Shown piece after piece: positions 32,733 to 42,465 of a DNA stretch of 64,000 nt (the stretch's first letter is position 1; the number at the start of each line of letters is the position of its first letter). The position numbers and the translations under genes are program-made. Source of the stretch: Neurospora tetrasperma FGSC 2508 (taxonomy: Eukaryota; Ascomycota; Sordariomycetes; Sordariales; Sordariaceae); NCBI RefSeq assembly GCF_000213175.1, contig NW_009799104.1, positions 1,381,214 through 1,445,213 of the forward strand, written 5' to 3'. The notes under the pieces were generated by a model. The model ran no database searches. It saw only the letters and a list, made by a program, of their open reading frames with translations, and was not told the origin of the DNA.

Positions 32733-35700
32733 ATGAATCGCTTCAGAAATAAGAAGAAGGCCAAGGAGGAGGCCGCCGCCGCCGCCAACGCCGCCGCAGT
32801 CGCCCGCTCTAGCGAAGACTCGGAGCACTCCTCCTTGTCAGGCTTCAAGGGGTTCAGGAAAGGGAAGAAGGCACCGGTAGAGGAACCCAAGCTGGAATTT
32901 GATCTCTCGACAGCCCTTCCTTCCGACGACAACTTCCGCACAAGTCTTCTCATGACAAACCTATCTGCGCGCTTTTCCATGCTAAGAGAGCAAGACGACC
33001 CCAACACCAAGATTGGCAAGGCCAGCGACGACAGTGTATTACACCCAAAGCGACAATCGCGACTTCCTGACTTTGGTTTTGGTGCCGCCGGAGGTCTTGG
33101 GGACATTGCCGAGGTGGAGTCCATCAAGGCTCCTTCTCACTTTTTCAGGAGCGATTCGATTGCTTCTGCTGACTTCGACAATGGTGGAAGCATATTAAGT
33201 CGGGGAAAACCTATCGAGGGTAACAACCTGTTTGGTGGAAGGCAAAAGATCTACAAAGTGCCTGCTACCAAGTCCGGCGGCCTGGGAGGCCGGGCATTGT
33301 ACGCCGATGACGATGTCGCCTTGTCCGCTTTTCAGCGTTGGCGTATTTCTGAAAAAGAAAAGGAGCAGCAAGAGCATGCAACTGAAGAGGAGCATGAGCA
33401 GGCGAAGGCCCATGAAGACCACCCACGATCCGAGTCACCGCCCCCCTTGGGATACAATTTCAAACGGGAGACGAGTTCGACCACCTCGTCGGCTTCCATC
33501 ATGGCGCGCAATTCCACTGCTGCCAACTCGATCGCATCACAGCCTGCAGGTTACGTGTCAACTGCTCCTACCTCGGGCGCTTCTACTCCCGCTCTTGACC
33601 GATCGGTGACCCATAAGAGACGTCTATACGAGCAAAGCACGAGCCAAGATGGGCCAGAACAATCCTCTGTACTATCGAGGATCGAGTCTCTCAACCGCCA
33701 GAAGACCGCGGCCTCGGGCATCAAGGCCCTTGGTGACCGGTTGGGCGAGGAACGAACCCTCGCAAGCAAAACAAGCGCCCCTCAGCTAAGGTCAGTCAGT
33801 CTTCCAATCACTACTCCTGCGACTGGTACTGGGGACTTGGGAAATGGGGCTGCTCCTCAAGCGGATCCCGAGCTAAACTTTGGTGGCTCTCCTCCACTCA
33901 GTCCCCCAATCAGCGAGACTGGCGAAACGCTCCCTCTGTTGCCCATTCAGCCTAACGATGTTGGAAAAGCCACCGCTATGGGAGTGTTTCAGAAGCCTTT
34001 GCAACCATACGACGAGACCAAGTACGCCCAGCGCCAAATCCAGCTGCAGCAGGGTCGCGAGACGCCAACCCATCGCTTTCGGGCAGAGTCTGATGCTTCC
34101 TTCGCTACCGCTCGCTCACAGGAGTCATCTACCCACGGGCAGCCCTTTGAGGGACGAGGGGATCCTCTCAGGACTCAGCCAGCATTGGAGGAAGAGCCCT
34201 CGACTACCGATTTCGATTCGCAAACACCCGAAAGTCTTCAAGCTGAAGCTTTAGCAGCCCTTTCCGGTCAGCTCAGCCTTCAGCGTCCTGCCGATGAGGA
34301 ACACCCTGCGCTAAGGGGGGCTGCTGCTCCACCCCCGCTTTCAATCAGCACATCAGCAAAGTCCGAAAACCCAACAATCTCTATCGAAGAGTCAATCGAG
34401 CCTGCATCGGCAGACTCTCCTACTCTTGGCCCCAACGCTGGACTTGGTGGCCTAGTCCGTTCACACCTTCGCTCAGGCAGTAATGCTTCCTCGATCTGGA
34501 GTGCCCCCACACAAAACAACGATCCCGAGCCGCGACCGCTCAATATGTTGCCGGACCCCAAGATCACTCCATGGATTGCGCAGGAACAAGAATGGACACT
34601 AAACTTTTACGGAAACGGTGCCAAACCAAACACTGACAACCAGGCAGCTGAAGCAGTGCAGAAGGAAACACCTGTCGTAGACTCCGCGCCCTCCAACCGG
34701 TCGAGCAGTGCGACCAATCACGGGCTATCCAAGCCTTCAAACAGATCCAGTAATACCGACAGCGAACTGGACGAGTTCGCAAGTCAACTGGCCGAAGCTC
34801 GGCGACGAGTGAAGGAAAGGCTGACTTCTTATGCCGAGTCTGATAGCAGCAGAGCGACATCACCAGTTAGACAGCCAGAACTCCCCTCCCACAAAGGCAG
34901 CCAATCTTCCCTGAACCACTTGAACATCAACATCCTCAAGGCAAAGTCAAGTAGTAGCTCTCTGGTAGATCGCTCATGGAATAATTCGGGAAGTCAACCC
35001 AAGTCCAGCCTAAAGCTTCTGGGCCTTGGGGGCGCCAGGAGCAGTTCTCGGAGCCCAACCAAGGATTCATTCGACGTGAGGGAGACAGCCGTACAAGCGA
35101 TCCCAGAGAGGAGCAAGGCGCGCCAGGCCCGTCATAGTTCTGAGACTGAGAACGACAATTCAACTCAGTCCACAAATGACAAAGAGGATACTTGGAACGC
35201 TCACCCAGGTTTGATGGCATTCAGAAATGCCAAGCGCGAGCTGCAGAAGCGGAAGGAACTTGAGGCTCTTGCACAACAGCAGCTTTCCACGACCGCGCCG
35301 TCTCTTGATGTGTCAAACAATATGGAACCGCTGGCATTGCAATCGCCTCCAAGAGCTCCGAGGAGGGGACGAACGTCGAGCAGGGACGGGAAGGCACATC
35401 CCATGCAGTATAGTTCACGCGGCCCTAGTCAGGAGCGTGGATATGGAATGCATCGCGACTCTCCTACTGCTCACGTCATGCCTGGCAGCCGTGAGAGAAG
35501 TGATTCAGATGCCAATCGGGGAAGATCAACGTCCAAAAGCCGCCGGCTGCACCATCTCATGCTGCAACAAGACGGGAATATGGCGCCTGGGAGCCCTCGC
35601 GGCCCACTGCGCTCTCCTGGTCTCCCTGATACAAACGTCAAGCAGTCTCCCATCATGCCAACCCAAGGCTATTCAAACCGCGGTGCCCCTTCTCCCTTGC

Positions 35701-36356
35701 CTTCGCCTCATGTGCTTGAAAGATCCAAGTCTGCAGGCAATCTGAAAGCCGGTCGTTCGGTATACGGTGCTTACCCGGGACCGCCCTCACCCGCATCGCC
35801 AATGCCTCCTTCACCGTATACTGCAGGACCTGCGGGATCCCCGGCGGGAACGCCAACCTTCAGTTCCAAATCAAGACAGCTCATTTCAGAAACAGCGAAG
35901 CGCTTCGTAGACAAGCGGGAAATATCTGAGCCGAAATTTGTGATGGCAACCAGCCGTATGCCGACGATGGATCTGCCTCATGGCTACTCACAGGAAGGCG
36001 GGTCTCGCCCGAGCAGCCGTGCGGGAGTACCACCTGTACCTACCACGGCACCTCCAGTTCCACCCATCAACCCTCGTCGCAAACGCGAGAGCCCACGCGA
36101 TACGCCTGATGGTGCCGGCATGGGAGTGCCTCGCCCTCCATTTGCAAATCAAACAGAGAGCATGGCTGTATCAGATGCTGAAACGCAAAGTGCCTTCTCT
36201 GTTAGTGACGACGAAGAGCCCGAAAAATCCGACTACCGGCGACGGTTGCGCAAACCTCACATCGAGTCATATGGACGTGTTGGGCGAGCTCTTGCTAATA
36301 TGGGGGAGAATGGTTCAACATTCTCTCTCAAACAAGTCGAGTCACAGCACAAATAG
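32733..36356 (+). CDS. Large, mostly disordered conserved fungal protein
   Basis: Single exon, 1207 residues, no recognised enzyme domain. The N-terminus is basic (MNRFRNKKKAKEEAA), followed by an Ala tract. A more ordered, probably conserved block follows at about 50-135, with LSTALPSDDNFRTSLLMTNL and RFSMLREQDDP. A long Ser/Pro/Gln/Glu-rich region follows with short patches that may be helical, for example ELDEFASQLAEARRRVKERL (about 680-700) and NAKRELQKRKELEALAQQQL (about 830-850). The C-terminal third is Pro/Ser/Arg-rich with PPVPTTAPPVPPINPRR, a likely SH3-binding type stretch, and ends in an acidic-to-basic region. Such proteins often act as scaffolds in polarity, septation or signalling (inference). 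The start is the first in-frame ATG after a CA-rich leader with a good context. I do not recognise a named gene. Confidence 0.88.
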   Translation: MNRFRNKKKAKEEAAAAANAAAVARSSEDSEHSSLSGFKGFRKGKKAPVEEPKLEFDLSTALPSDDNFRTSLLMTNLSARFSMLREQDDPNTKIGKASDDSVLHPKRQSRLPDFGFGAAGGLGDIAEVESIKAPSHFFRSDSIASADFDNGGSILSRGKPIEGNNLFGGRQKIYKVPATKSGGLGGRALYADDDVALSAFQRWRISEKEKEQQEHATEEEHEQAKAHEDHPRSESPPPLGYNFKRETSSTTSSASIMARNSTAANSIASQPAGYVSTAPTSGASTPALDRSVTHKRRLYEQSTSQDGPEQSSVLSRIESLNRQKTAASGIKALGDRLGEERTLASKTSAPQLRSVSLPITTPATGTGDLGNGAAPQADPELNFGGSPPLSPPISETGETLPLLPIQPNDVGKATAMGVFQKPLQPYDETKYAQRQIQLQQGRETPTHRFRAESDASFATARSQESSTHGQPFEGRGDPLRTQPALEEEPSTTDFDSQTPESLQAEALAALSGQLSLQRPADEEHPALRGAAAPPPLSISTSAKSENPTISIEESIEPASADSPTLGPNAGLGGLVRSHLRSGSNASSIWSAPTQNNDPEPRPLNMLPDPKITPWIAQEQEWTLNFYGNGAKPNTDNQAAEAVQKETPVVDSAPSNRSSSATNHGLSKPSNRSSNTDSELDEFASQLAEARRRVKERLTSYAESDSSRATSPVRQPELPSHKGSQSSLNHLNINILKAKSSSSSLVDRSWNNSGSQPKSSLKLLGLGGARSSSRSPTKDSFDVRETAVQAIPERSKARQARHSSETENDNSTQSTNDKEDTWNAHPGLMAFRNAKRELQKRKELEALAQQQLSTTAPSLDVSNNMEPLALQSPPRAPRRGRTSSRDGKAHPMQYSSRGPSQERGYGMHRDSPTAHVMPGSRERSDSDANRGRSTSKSRRLHHLMLQQDGNMAPGSPRGPLRSPGLPDTNVKQSPIMPTQGYSNRGAPSPLPSPHVLERSKSAGNLKAGRSVYGAYPGPPSPASPMPPSPYTAGPAGSPAGTPTFSSKSRQLISETAKRFVDKREISEPKFVMATSRMPTMDLPHGYSQEGGSRPSSRAGVPPVPTTAPPVPPINPRRKRESPRDTPDGAGMGVPRPPFANQTESMAVSDAETQSAFSVSDDEEPEKSDYRRRLRKPHIESYGRVGRALANMGENGSTFSLKQVESQHK

Positions 36357-37490
36357 CCCCATTGGCATGTTCCAAGCCGATCTCATGTCTTGTTTGTCTT
36401 GTTTGGAAGCCGATTGGTGCAAGCATCTCCGTTACTGATTTGCACAAACCATTTATCTGTCATTTTCCAATCCTCGAAACCCGTTTTTTTCTTTCTTCAG
36501 GGGCTGTGTTACTTTCGGGTTATGAGGCAAGCAGCAATGGAGGCAGGAGTGGCCGCCGTGTTGATTTGAATGGGGCTTATGAAATCCAGATACCTCTGCA
36601 TTTATATCAACTTCGTGTACAAACTTTGTTATATTTTTCTTTATTTTTTGTTTGGGTTCTTTGTTGAACATTTCGCATCATAGTGTCTTAAACTTCTTCC
36701 CCGTCTCCAGCGGCTTGCGCAGTACCTGGGGTTCTGCGCGTTGAGAACAAACAAGATGTAGGATTCCGTGTACGGCAGCAGCGGGTTAGTTACTTCTCGA
36801 AAGAGACTGGCTCGGGAAAAGTGGTTATGGACTTCATCGCGTTGACGAGGAGGGGAATGTATTAATCAGGTGGAATGGGGAACGGAGAATGAGCCATGGG
36901 TGTACGGATACGGCTGGATGCCGGCGGTAGGCGGGGAGGTGGTTCCCAGCACTGTGCTTTTGGGAGGTTCTTAGGTAATAGGAAATATACCAACTTCTGT
37001 TCAAGACCCAAGTTCGAGAGCAGCTGGGTGAGATTACCCGAAGGCTTCTGGGTGTGCAAAGAGGGGGACAAAGGACGCTTGGCGCCCAGAAGCCCTCGGG
37101 TATACTGGCTGCTTTTCGTCGTTCCAGACTGGAGGAGTTGAGCTGACCCGCGTGGAGATATCAAATCGGTAGCACTTGCACTAAGAGGGAGACACGGCCC
37201 GAATATCCCAAGTCTCCCGAAGTTTTCCCACAGACTTCGTTACTCCGGGATAAGTCTCGGACTTGACCAGACCGCGAACAAGCAATGGGTTAAACTTCGG
37301 AGAAACCTCATCTACAATGTTTGTACTATTCAAGGTAACCAACCCCTCACCTGCTCGCTCTTCTGCTTCTTTCTTCTCACCATCTGGACGTAAGCTAAGA
37401 TATAAAAAAAGAAGAAATACCCCAAGATAACAAGCGTCGTCGACCACTTCCTCGCATCAACAACTCAGCTAATCCTCAACCGCAAACATC
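36357..37490. other. Intergenic: 3' UTR and GNAT promoter
   Basis: 3' UTR of the upstream gene, then promoter sequence of the acetyltransferase gene. No gene-like frame is supported. A TATA-like element is listed separately. Confidence 0.55.
37401..37407 (+). promoter_or_regulatory. TATA-like box of the GNAT gene
   Basis: TATAAAA about 90 bases before the start codon, followed by a CA-rich leader. Position and sequence fit a core promoter. Confidence 0.5.
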
Positions 37491-38447
37491 ATGCCCTTCA
37501 TTCGCCCTTTTGAGCCAAGAGATACTGAGGCTTGCATGCACATTGTAAGTGCCAACCTGAAGCACCTCACTTGACCATGCAACACTGCTCAGTTACTCAT
37601 CCCTCCTTTCTACCACATCCCTCACAGCACAAGATCATGTACATCCACCAACCTACCTAAGAACAAATTACTAACTCCAAAACCACCCCAGTGCCACGCA
37701 ACCCAGTCCCCAACCGTCGCCGCTGACCCTGTCACCGCCCGCATGTCCCCCTACATCTGGTGTGTCCAATTCACCCATCTCTCTCCACAGACCTGTTTCG
37801 TTCTGGTCGACGACACCGATACCAACACCAACACCGACTTCTCTTCCTCCTCCAAAGACGGAAAAGATGGGAAAGTAGTAGGCTACGTAATCGGCACCCC
37901 CGACGTCCACGCCTTCGCTGCTTGTTACCCCCGCTACATCAAGGAAGTGCTGCAATCCCCCCAAGGTCTCATCGACGTTCCCCCGCCCAAGCAACTGGAC
38001 ACACTCGAGAGCTGGTTCCTTCCATCTTCCGGTGGTAAAACGAAAGAAGCTGCTGCTGCTGCTCAAAGGTTGAATCCGGTGTGTCTAGCTCAACTTGCGT
38101 ATAACCCGCAATGGCTGGTCTTGTCAGGGCCGGAGGGCGGACCCGCGGAAGCGAGGAAGAAGGAGATGGTGGAAACGTGGAGGGCCATGTTGCATATTGA
38201 TTTGTTGGATGAGTGGCAGGGGAAGGGGTGGGGGAGGAAAATGATTGACCGGTTTGTTGAGGCTGTAAGGACGAGTGGAGCGGATTATGGAAGGGGAGTG
38301 AATTTGGGGGTGGCCGGGGAGAATAAGAAGGTGGTGAAGTTCTATGAAAAGGTAGGGTTCAGAGTTTTTGAGGGGGGAGAGGTGGAGGGAAATGTTTGGA
38401 TGGTTAGAGACTTGTGTGGGAAAACCGGGGGTAAGGAGAGGGAGTAA
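37491..38447 (+). CDS. GNAT-family N-acetyltransferase
   Basis: Predicted 269 residues that transfer an acetyl group from acetyl-CoA to an unknown amine. Exon 1 is 37491-37544 (18 codons) and exon 2 is 37692-38447. The 147-bp intron has a GTAAGT donor, a CTAAC branch site and a CAG acceptor. The N-terminus IRPFEPRDTEAC is the usual beta1-alpha1 start of the fold. Further landmarks are SPYIWCVQFTHLSPQTCFVLVDD, a GYVIGTPD strand, HIDLLDEWQGKGWGRKMIDRF with the Q-x-x-G-x-G acetyl-CoA pyrophosphate loop, and the C-terminal NKKVVKFYEKVGF segment typical of GNAT proteins. The overall layout resembles a microbial subgroup related to the acetyltransferase-like domain of O-GlcNAcase (family knowledge, not tested). 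A GC-rich acidic insert, with Asp-Thr-Asn repeats, sits near residues 45-65. Substrate unknown. Confidence 0.9.
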
Positions 38448-38774
38448 GGACTGTGTGAGGGCATCACTGCGTCCCCATTAGGGTTTCAAAAGAAAGAAAA
38501 ATGTTGGTGAGATCGCAGTGTTCGATATTTTTCGACTCTATCGGGCACTAACTACCAGGTACTTCTTATGATTCCCACACAATGCGAACCTGAGGGTATT
38601 ACCTGCCTGTCGTGATTGTGTCTTCGTAGCAGTTGGTACCAGGAATGCGGGGAAATGCAGTGCAGGACAAGACGTTGAAGCGGGTGCATAAAGCGGTCGC
38701 TCCGTCTGCTCTTGTCCAGCTGCTCAAGCCTCCATTATCCTGACATTTGGTCGCTCTTTCTCTCCAGGAAGCCT

Positions 38775-38806
<32 letters not shown>

Positions 38807-38897
38807 GGAAATTCGGAACCCAAACTTGATTCACCTCTTTCTATGATTGGATTTCTGGCCTCTCCATGCAAACAATTCTCTGGAGAGTTTCTTCCCA
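38448..38897. other. Convergent intergenic region with T28 tract
   Basis: 450 bases between the convergent GNAT and zinc-binding protein genes. It contains a run of 28 T (38779-38806) and otherwise appears to be 3' UTR sequence. A 95-codon frame across the T tract is a low-complexity artefact. Confidence 0.6.
38779..38806 (+). repeat. T28 homopolymer
   Basis: Uninterrupted run of 28 T between two convergent genes. On the minus strand it is an A28 tract downstream of neither start codon. Run length may be unreliable in sequencing. Confidence 0.9.
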
Positions 38898-40199
38898 TTA
38901 CATCCGATGCCACCCATTGCTTATCCGGCCGTCACTGGCACCCGAAACCCCAAAAGACCTCGTTGATGTCGACGGCATGGTTGCAGTTGCCCCGACCGAC
39001 AGTGGGCGATGTCCAGAATGGTGACCTGCTCTAGGAGGATGGCTGAACCCTGCTCCCTGAAATGGACTTCGACTTTCGTTGTCGTCTCTTCTTCCACTCA
39101 TCAGCACCAACCCCGGTCGCGACAAGTCTCCTCTAGCCGCGCTGGCCATTAACATAGGCTGAGGAGATCCACGTGGAATGCTGGCCAAATATTCTGACAG
39201 ATACCTGGCAACTTCCTCTGGTTTATCGAGTGGTGGTGGCGGCGGCGGCGCTCGTCTGCGTCTGTACCTCGGCGCCGGACATCCTGGCTTCCACACCGGT
39301 ATTTTCTCAGCCTCATCATCACAAATATCCATCTCATCGCCCGCGTACCCAGCTGTTCCTGGTCTAAACACATCTAGCAACACCGCGGTGGGTGGTCCGG
39401 TTGGTGCCGGCGGTGGATGTCCCGGATGTACTACCCCCTTTCCTTTATCTCTCTGACTCCTCTCAGGTACCATGCTCAAACCTTGTCTCTGCACCATCCA
39501 TGGGCCATTTCTCTCGACAACTCGCTGATCCGCCGTACCCAACCGTTGTCCATACCGATTCAGCACCACGCTATCCGCCCTCAACACTCCCACGTCTCTT
39601 CGGTTTCGAAACTGACAGCGCGGATTCGCACACCTTGTCAGGTGCATCGTGCAACGGGAATCAAACACATTGCTTATCCACTCACGGCAGGCGCATTCCC
39701 AATGGCATGGGTCGATATGGAAAGGATGAGCATGTAGGCCGGCAACGGTTCGAACAACGGTTGGTCCCTGCATATGGACTCCCCTACCCCCTCCGGGAGG
39801 GAGCAAGCTGTTGAATAATAAGAGACCGCCAAATCCAGGTCCGAGGGCACAGTTGGCGCATTGAATATGAGAGCAGGCAGGGTCGTGACAGCGATCAAAC
39901 GTTTTGTTGTTCACCATGCCGATCTTGTCGAGGCCTCTGTATTCATCGCTCTGCAGGGAATGGATCGCTCTGGTTGCACATTGACAGCAGAACCATCTGT
40001 TTAGTTGGGTCAGAAGAGGGATGCGCAGGTGGAAAGGAAAGTCGCCCGGAGCGGAGGGTGGATAAAGAACTTCATCTCGGCGGAGCTCTTCGACGCGCGG
40101 CTCCGGAAGGCCCTCGACTGGAAAGGTGGTAAGAATGCGAGTCTCTTGCGCCGAAGAAGTGTTGTTGGTCAAATACTGGTGCTGTTGGGAGTAGTTCAT
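38898..40199 (-). CDS. Cys/His-rich putative zinc-binding protein
   Basis: Predicted 433 residues, intronless. The frame stays open upstream to 40370 without an ATG at its head. In-frame ATGs occur at 40268 and 40259, but the one at 40199 follows a CA-rich leader-like stretch (ACAAACAAGCAAACGCA), so I chose it; a longer form of 456 residues is possible. Residues about 70-195 carry paired cysteines and histidines: WFCCQC, HDPACSHIQCANC, HWECAC and later TRCANPRC, consistent with a zinc-ribbon or double zinc-ribbon-like fold found in many fungal proteins of unknown function. The C-terminal half is Pro/Arg/Ser-rich and disordered, with a PPPPPP run. Probably a protein- or nucleic-acid-binding factor (inference). 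Gene symbol unknown. Confidence 0.78.
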   Translation of the reverse strand: MNYSQQHQYLTNNTSSAQETRILTTFPVEGLPEPRVEELRRDEVLYPPSAPGDFPFHLRIPLLTQLNRWFCCQCATRAIHSLQSDEYRGLDKIGMVNNKTFDRCHDPACSHIQCANCALGPGFGGLLLFNSLLPPGGGRGVHMQGPTVVRTVAGLHAHPFHIDPCHWECACREWISNVFDSRCTMHLTRCANPRCQFRNRRDVGVLRADSVVLNRYGQRLGTADQRVVERNGPWMVQRQGLSMVPERSQRDKGKGVVHPGHPPPAPTGPPTAVLLDVFRPGTAGYAGDEMDICDDEAEKIPVWKPGCPAPRYRRRRAPPPPPPLDKPEEVARYLSEYLASIPRGSPQPMLMASAARGDLSRPGLVLMSGRRDDNESRSPFQGAGFSHPPRAGHHSGHRPLSVGATATMPSTSTRSFGVSGASDGRISNGWHRM

Positions 40200-41481
40200 T
40201 GCGTTTGCTTGTTTGTGTCCTCTGATTGCCTGGTGGCAGTGGTCTAGAGGTACACGCATTGATTGCATGGGTCTCGACTGGTACAAGACCAAGCTGGAGG
40301 TAACCGCGTCGAAACGCTTCTGTTTTTCGAAGAAGCCTTTCAGACGGATCGAGGAGCAGTCCAGTCCCACAATGTTGGTTACTTCGGTGATACTGATGCA
40401 TTTATTGAGGGGTCATCATGGATAGATGGTGGCGACATGCGGTGGGAAGCGTGCTTACGGTATGTCCTGTCCCCCAGTAAAGAAATTTGATGACCATGTG
40501 CTGCTTACAGCGCCCCAATAGTACGCAAGATGAGAATGGATGTGATCACGCAAATATAACGGAAAGACGAGGATATAGGGATGCAATAAAGGCAACACTG
40601 CTATGCCTTATCACCTGGACACACCACTCCCCGTCTCCCACTTTCCATCGTCGGAGGTTGACCTGAACTCCATACGTACGTACCCGTTTCCAATCCTCGC
40701 CCTCTCCTAGCTCCATTAACAGGAGTATCCAAGTGCGGTCGGGATAAGTTCCCTACTACGGCCAACTGCATAAATCTTTTAATATCGGGTTCCGTCGTAC
40801 ATGGATAAGACCGGGTAACACATTGACCCCATGGCAAGCACGCGTTCATAAGAGCATCGGGAGCCTGCCGGCCGGGAAACGTGAGACCTACATAGTCCCT
40901 TGGGACTCAGAACTTGCAAGGTGAATGCTTGGTTGATCATTATTTAACTACAGCCCAGGCATGCTTCTGCGGCTCCAAGGCGGCCATCAAAAGGGTGAAG
41001 TCTAACAAAACGGTGTAACAGGACGGCCGCGTTTCAAGCATAGTGTACATCAAACTAGCGTTGCTACTCTATCGAAGACAAACGCCACATGCGCATCGAT
41101 ACGACATGTCATATGGCGGAGCAATAGCACGGATACAGACGAACAATGATGGGAAAGTTTTTCGGAATGGAGGGGGCCAAGCTTTGGGCTAGTTCCCTTC
41201 GAGGTCATGGGACAACATTGCCGACAAACGCCTGATATTGCATAGGGAAATCACATCACGAGGAAACATGGAGAAACACGTTGACAAATCAGAAGTCTGT
41301 TGTTTTATTTTTTCCTAATGTGGTGATGATGAAAAACTAACAACCAGATTAAAATCTCACATTTATCCACGGTTTGGTAAGTCGAGAACACAGCTGTACA
41401 GTGGTTCTTCTACCAGAACATGAAATGAGAAACATAGAACAAAGCAAGAAAATATGGCTACTTGCCACCTAACGCTCTCCG
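40200..41481. other. Intergenic region
   Basis: Promoter side of the zinc-binding protein gene and 3' side of the next minus-strand gene. Only short frames, none with a supported start or domain. An ACGTACGTACC word occurs at about 40674-40684. Nothing else recognised. Confidence 0.5.
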
Positions 41482-42465
41482 CTAAAAGCCCTTCTTGATC
41501 AGGTATTCGAAAACATCCCCTACAAAAGCACTGGTCGTAGCCGCCGCCCGGGAGCCTTTAACCAAGTCGGTAGCAGTTTCACAGGCATCAGTCACTCGCC
41601 TCTTGAGAGTCGTGATCGCCATCGAAGCCGGAGCCTTTGGTTCAGGAATATGGAGATCCTTGAACGAAACAAGACTCTCACTCCTCTTCAGTGTGCACTC
41701 TTCCTCGTCATGGGTCTCAGTCTTCCGTGCGGGTGGCAAGTACCCTTCTTCAAGGCTGGCGATGATGTCCGTCTCGCTTTCATTGTTGGCGCAGGCACCG
41801 AATCCTTGATCACTCGCTTTGTTACCGAAAATTTCCATGTCAAACAACGGACGGAGTGAACGACGTACCTGTTCTTCGGCGGGAGTCATTGGCTCGGGCG
41901 AGGCACAGAACTCTCCACGGTGGCGCTGGTGGTCAGGTGGAAGGATGGTGGTAGTAGTACCAGTGGGAGAGTAGGAGGGGGAGGAGGAGGAGGGGGGGAA
42001 CCACGAACCTTGTTCATACTGGGTTTCAGGCTCCAGCATAGGCGCATATTGTGCATGCTGCACTCGCTCGAGGAGAAGGGGGTCGGGACGATGATGCTTG
42101 TTTTTATGCATGCGTGTCCTCTTCGTCGTCGAAGTCGATGATGATGAGGGGGATCCCATGGATGACATGGAGGCCCAGGGCGAGGTGAGCTGCTCGTGGG
42201 GGAGAAGAGGGATGCCGATGGTCTCGTTGCTGTCGTAGCTTGAAGAGCTGGGTCTGTCAGATTGTTTCATGTCGGGGAAGGAGAACGATCCTGAAGACTT
42301 GGAGTCGCTTGAGTTATCAGAGTCAAGAGGCAAGTGGCGGGCTGGGCGTAGGGGCGTAGGGTGCGGCGATGAAGGGGGTTGAAGGCGCTCGTGGGGGAGG
42401 AGAGGCACTTCGAGGGGTGAGTCCATGCTGGACTTGCTCGATGAGGAGGAGTTGGTTGATTGCAT
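41482..42465 (-). CDS. Ser-rich low-complexity protein with two PLLPHE motifs
   Basis: Predicted 327 residues, intronless, no known domain. An in-frame ATG exists 30 codons upstream at 42555, but a TATAAATA element lies only about 10 bases before it, and the stretch between the two ATGs is CA-rich and leader-like; the ATG at 42465 is therefore the likelier start. The N-terminal half is Ser-rich and contains VPLLPHERL and, about 65 residues later, IPLLPHEQL, a clear duplicated motif. The middle is Pro/Ser/Thr-rich. The C-terminal 50 residues (MAITTLKRRVTDACETATDL onward, ending VFEYLIKKGF) look like an amphipathic helical region. The TATA box and tight promoter suggest inducible, strong expression (inference). 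Function unknown. Confidence 0.75.
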   Translation of the reverse strand: MQSTNSSSSSKSSMDSPLEVPLLPHERLQPPSSPHPTPLRPARHLPLDSDNSSDSKSSGSFSFPDMKQSDRPSSSSYDSNETIGIPLLPHEQLTSPWASMSSMGSPSSSSTSTTKRTRMHKNKHHRPDPLLLERVQHAQYAPMLEPETQYEQGSWFPPSSSSPSYSPTGTTTTILPPDHQRHRGEFCASPEPMTPAEEQVRRSLRPLFDMEIFGNKASDQGFGACANNESETDIIASLEEGYLPPARKTETHDEEECTLKRSESLVSFKDLHIPEPKAPASMAITTLKRRVTDACETATDLVKGSRAAATTSAFVGDVFEYLIKKGF

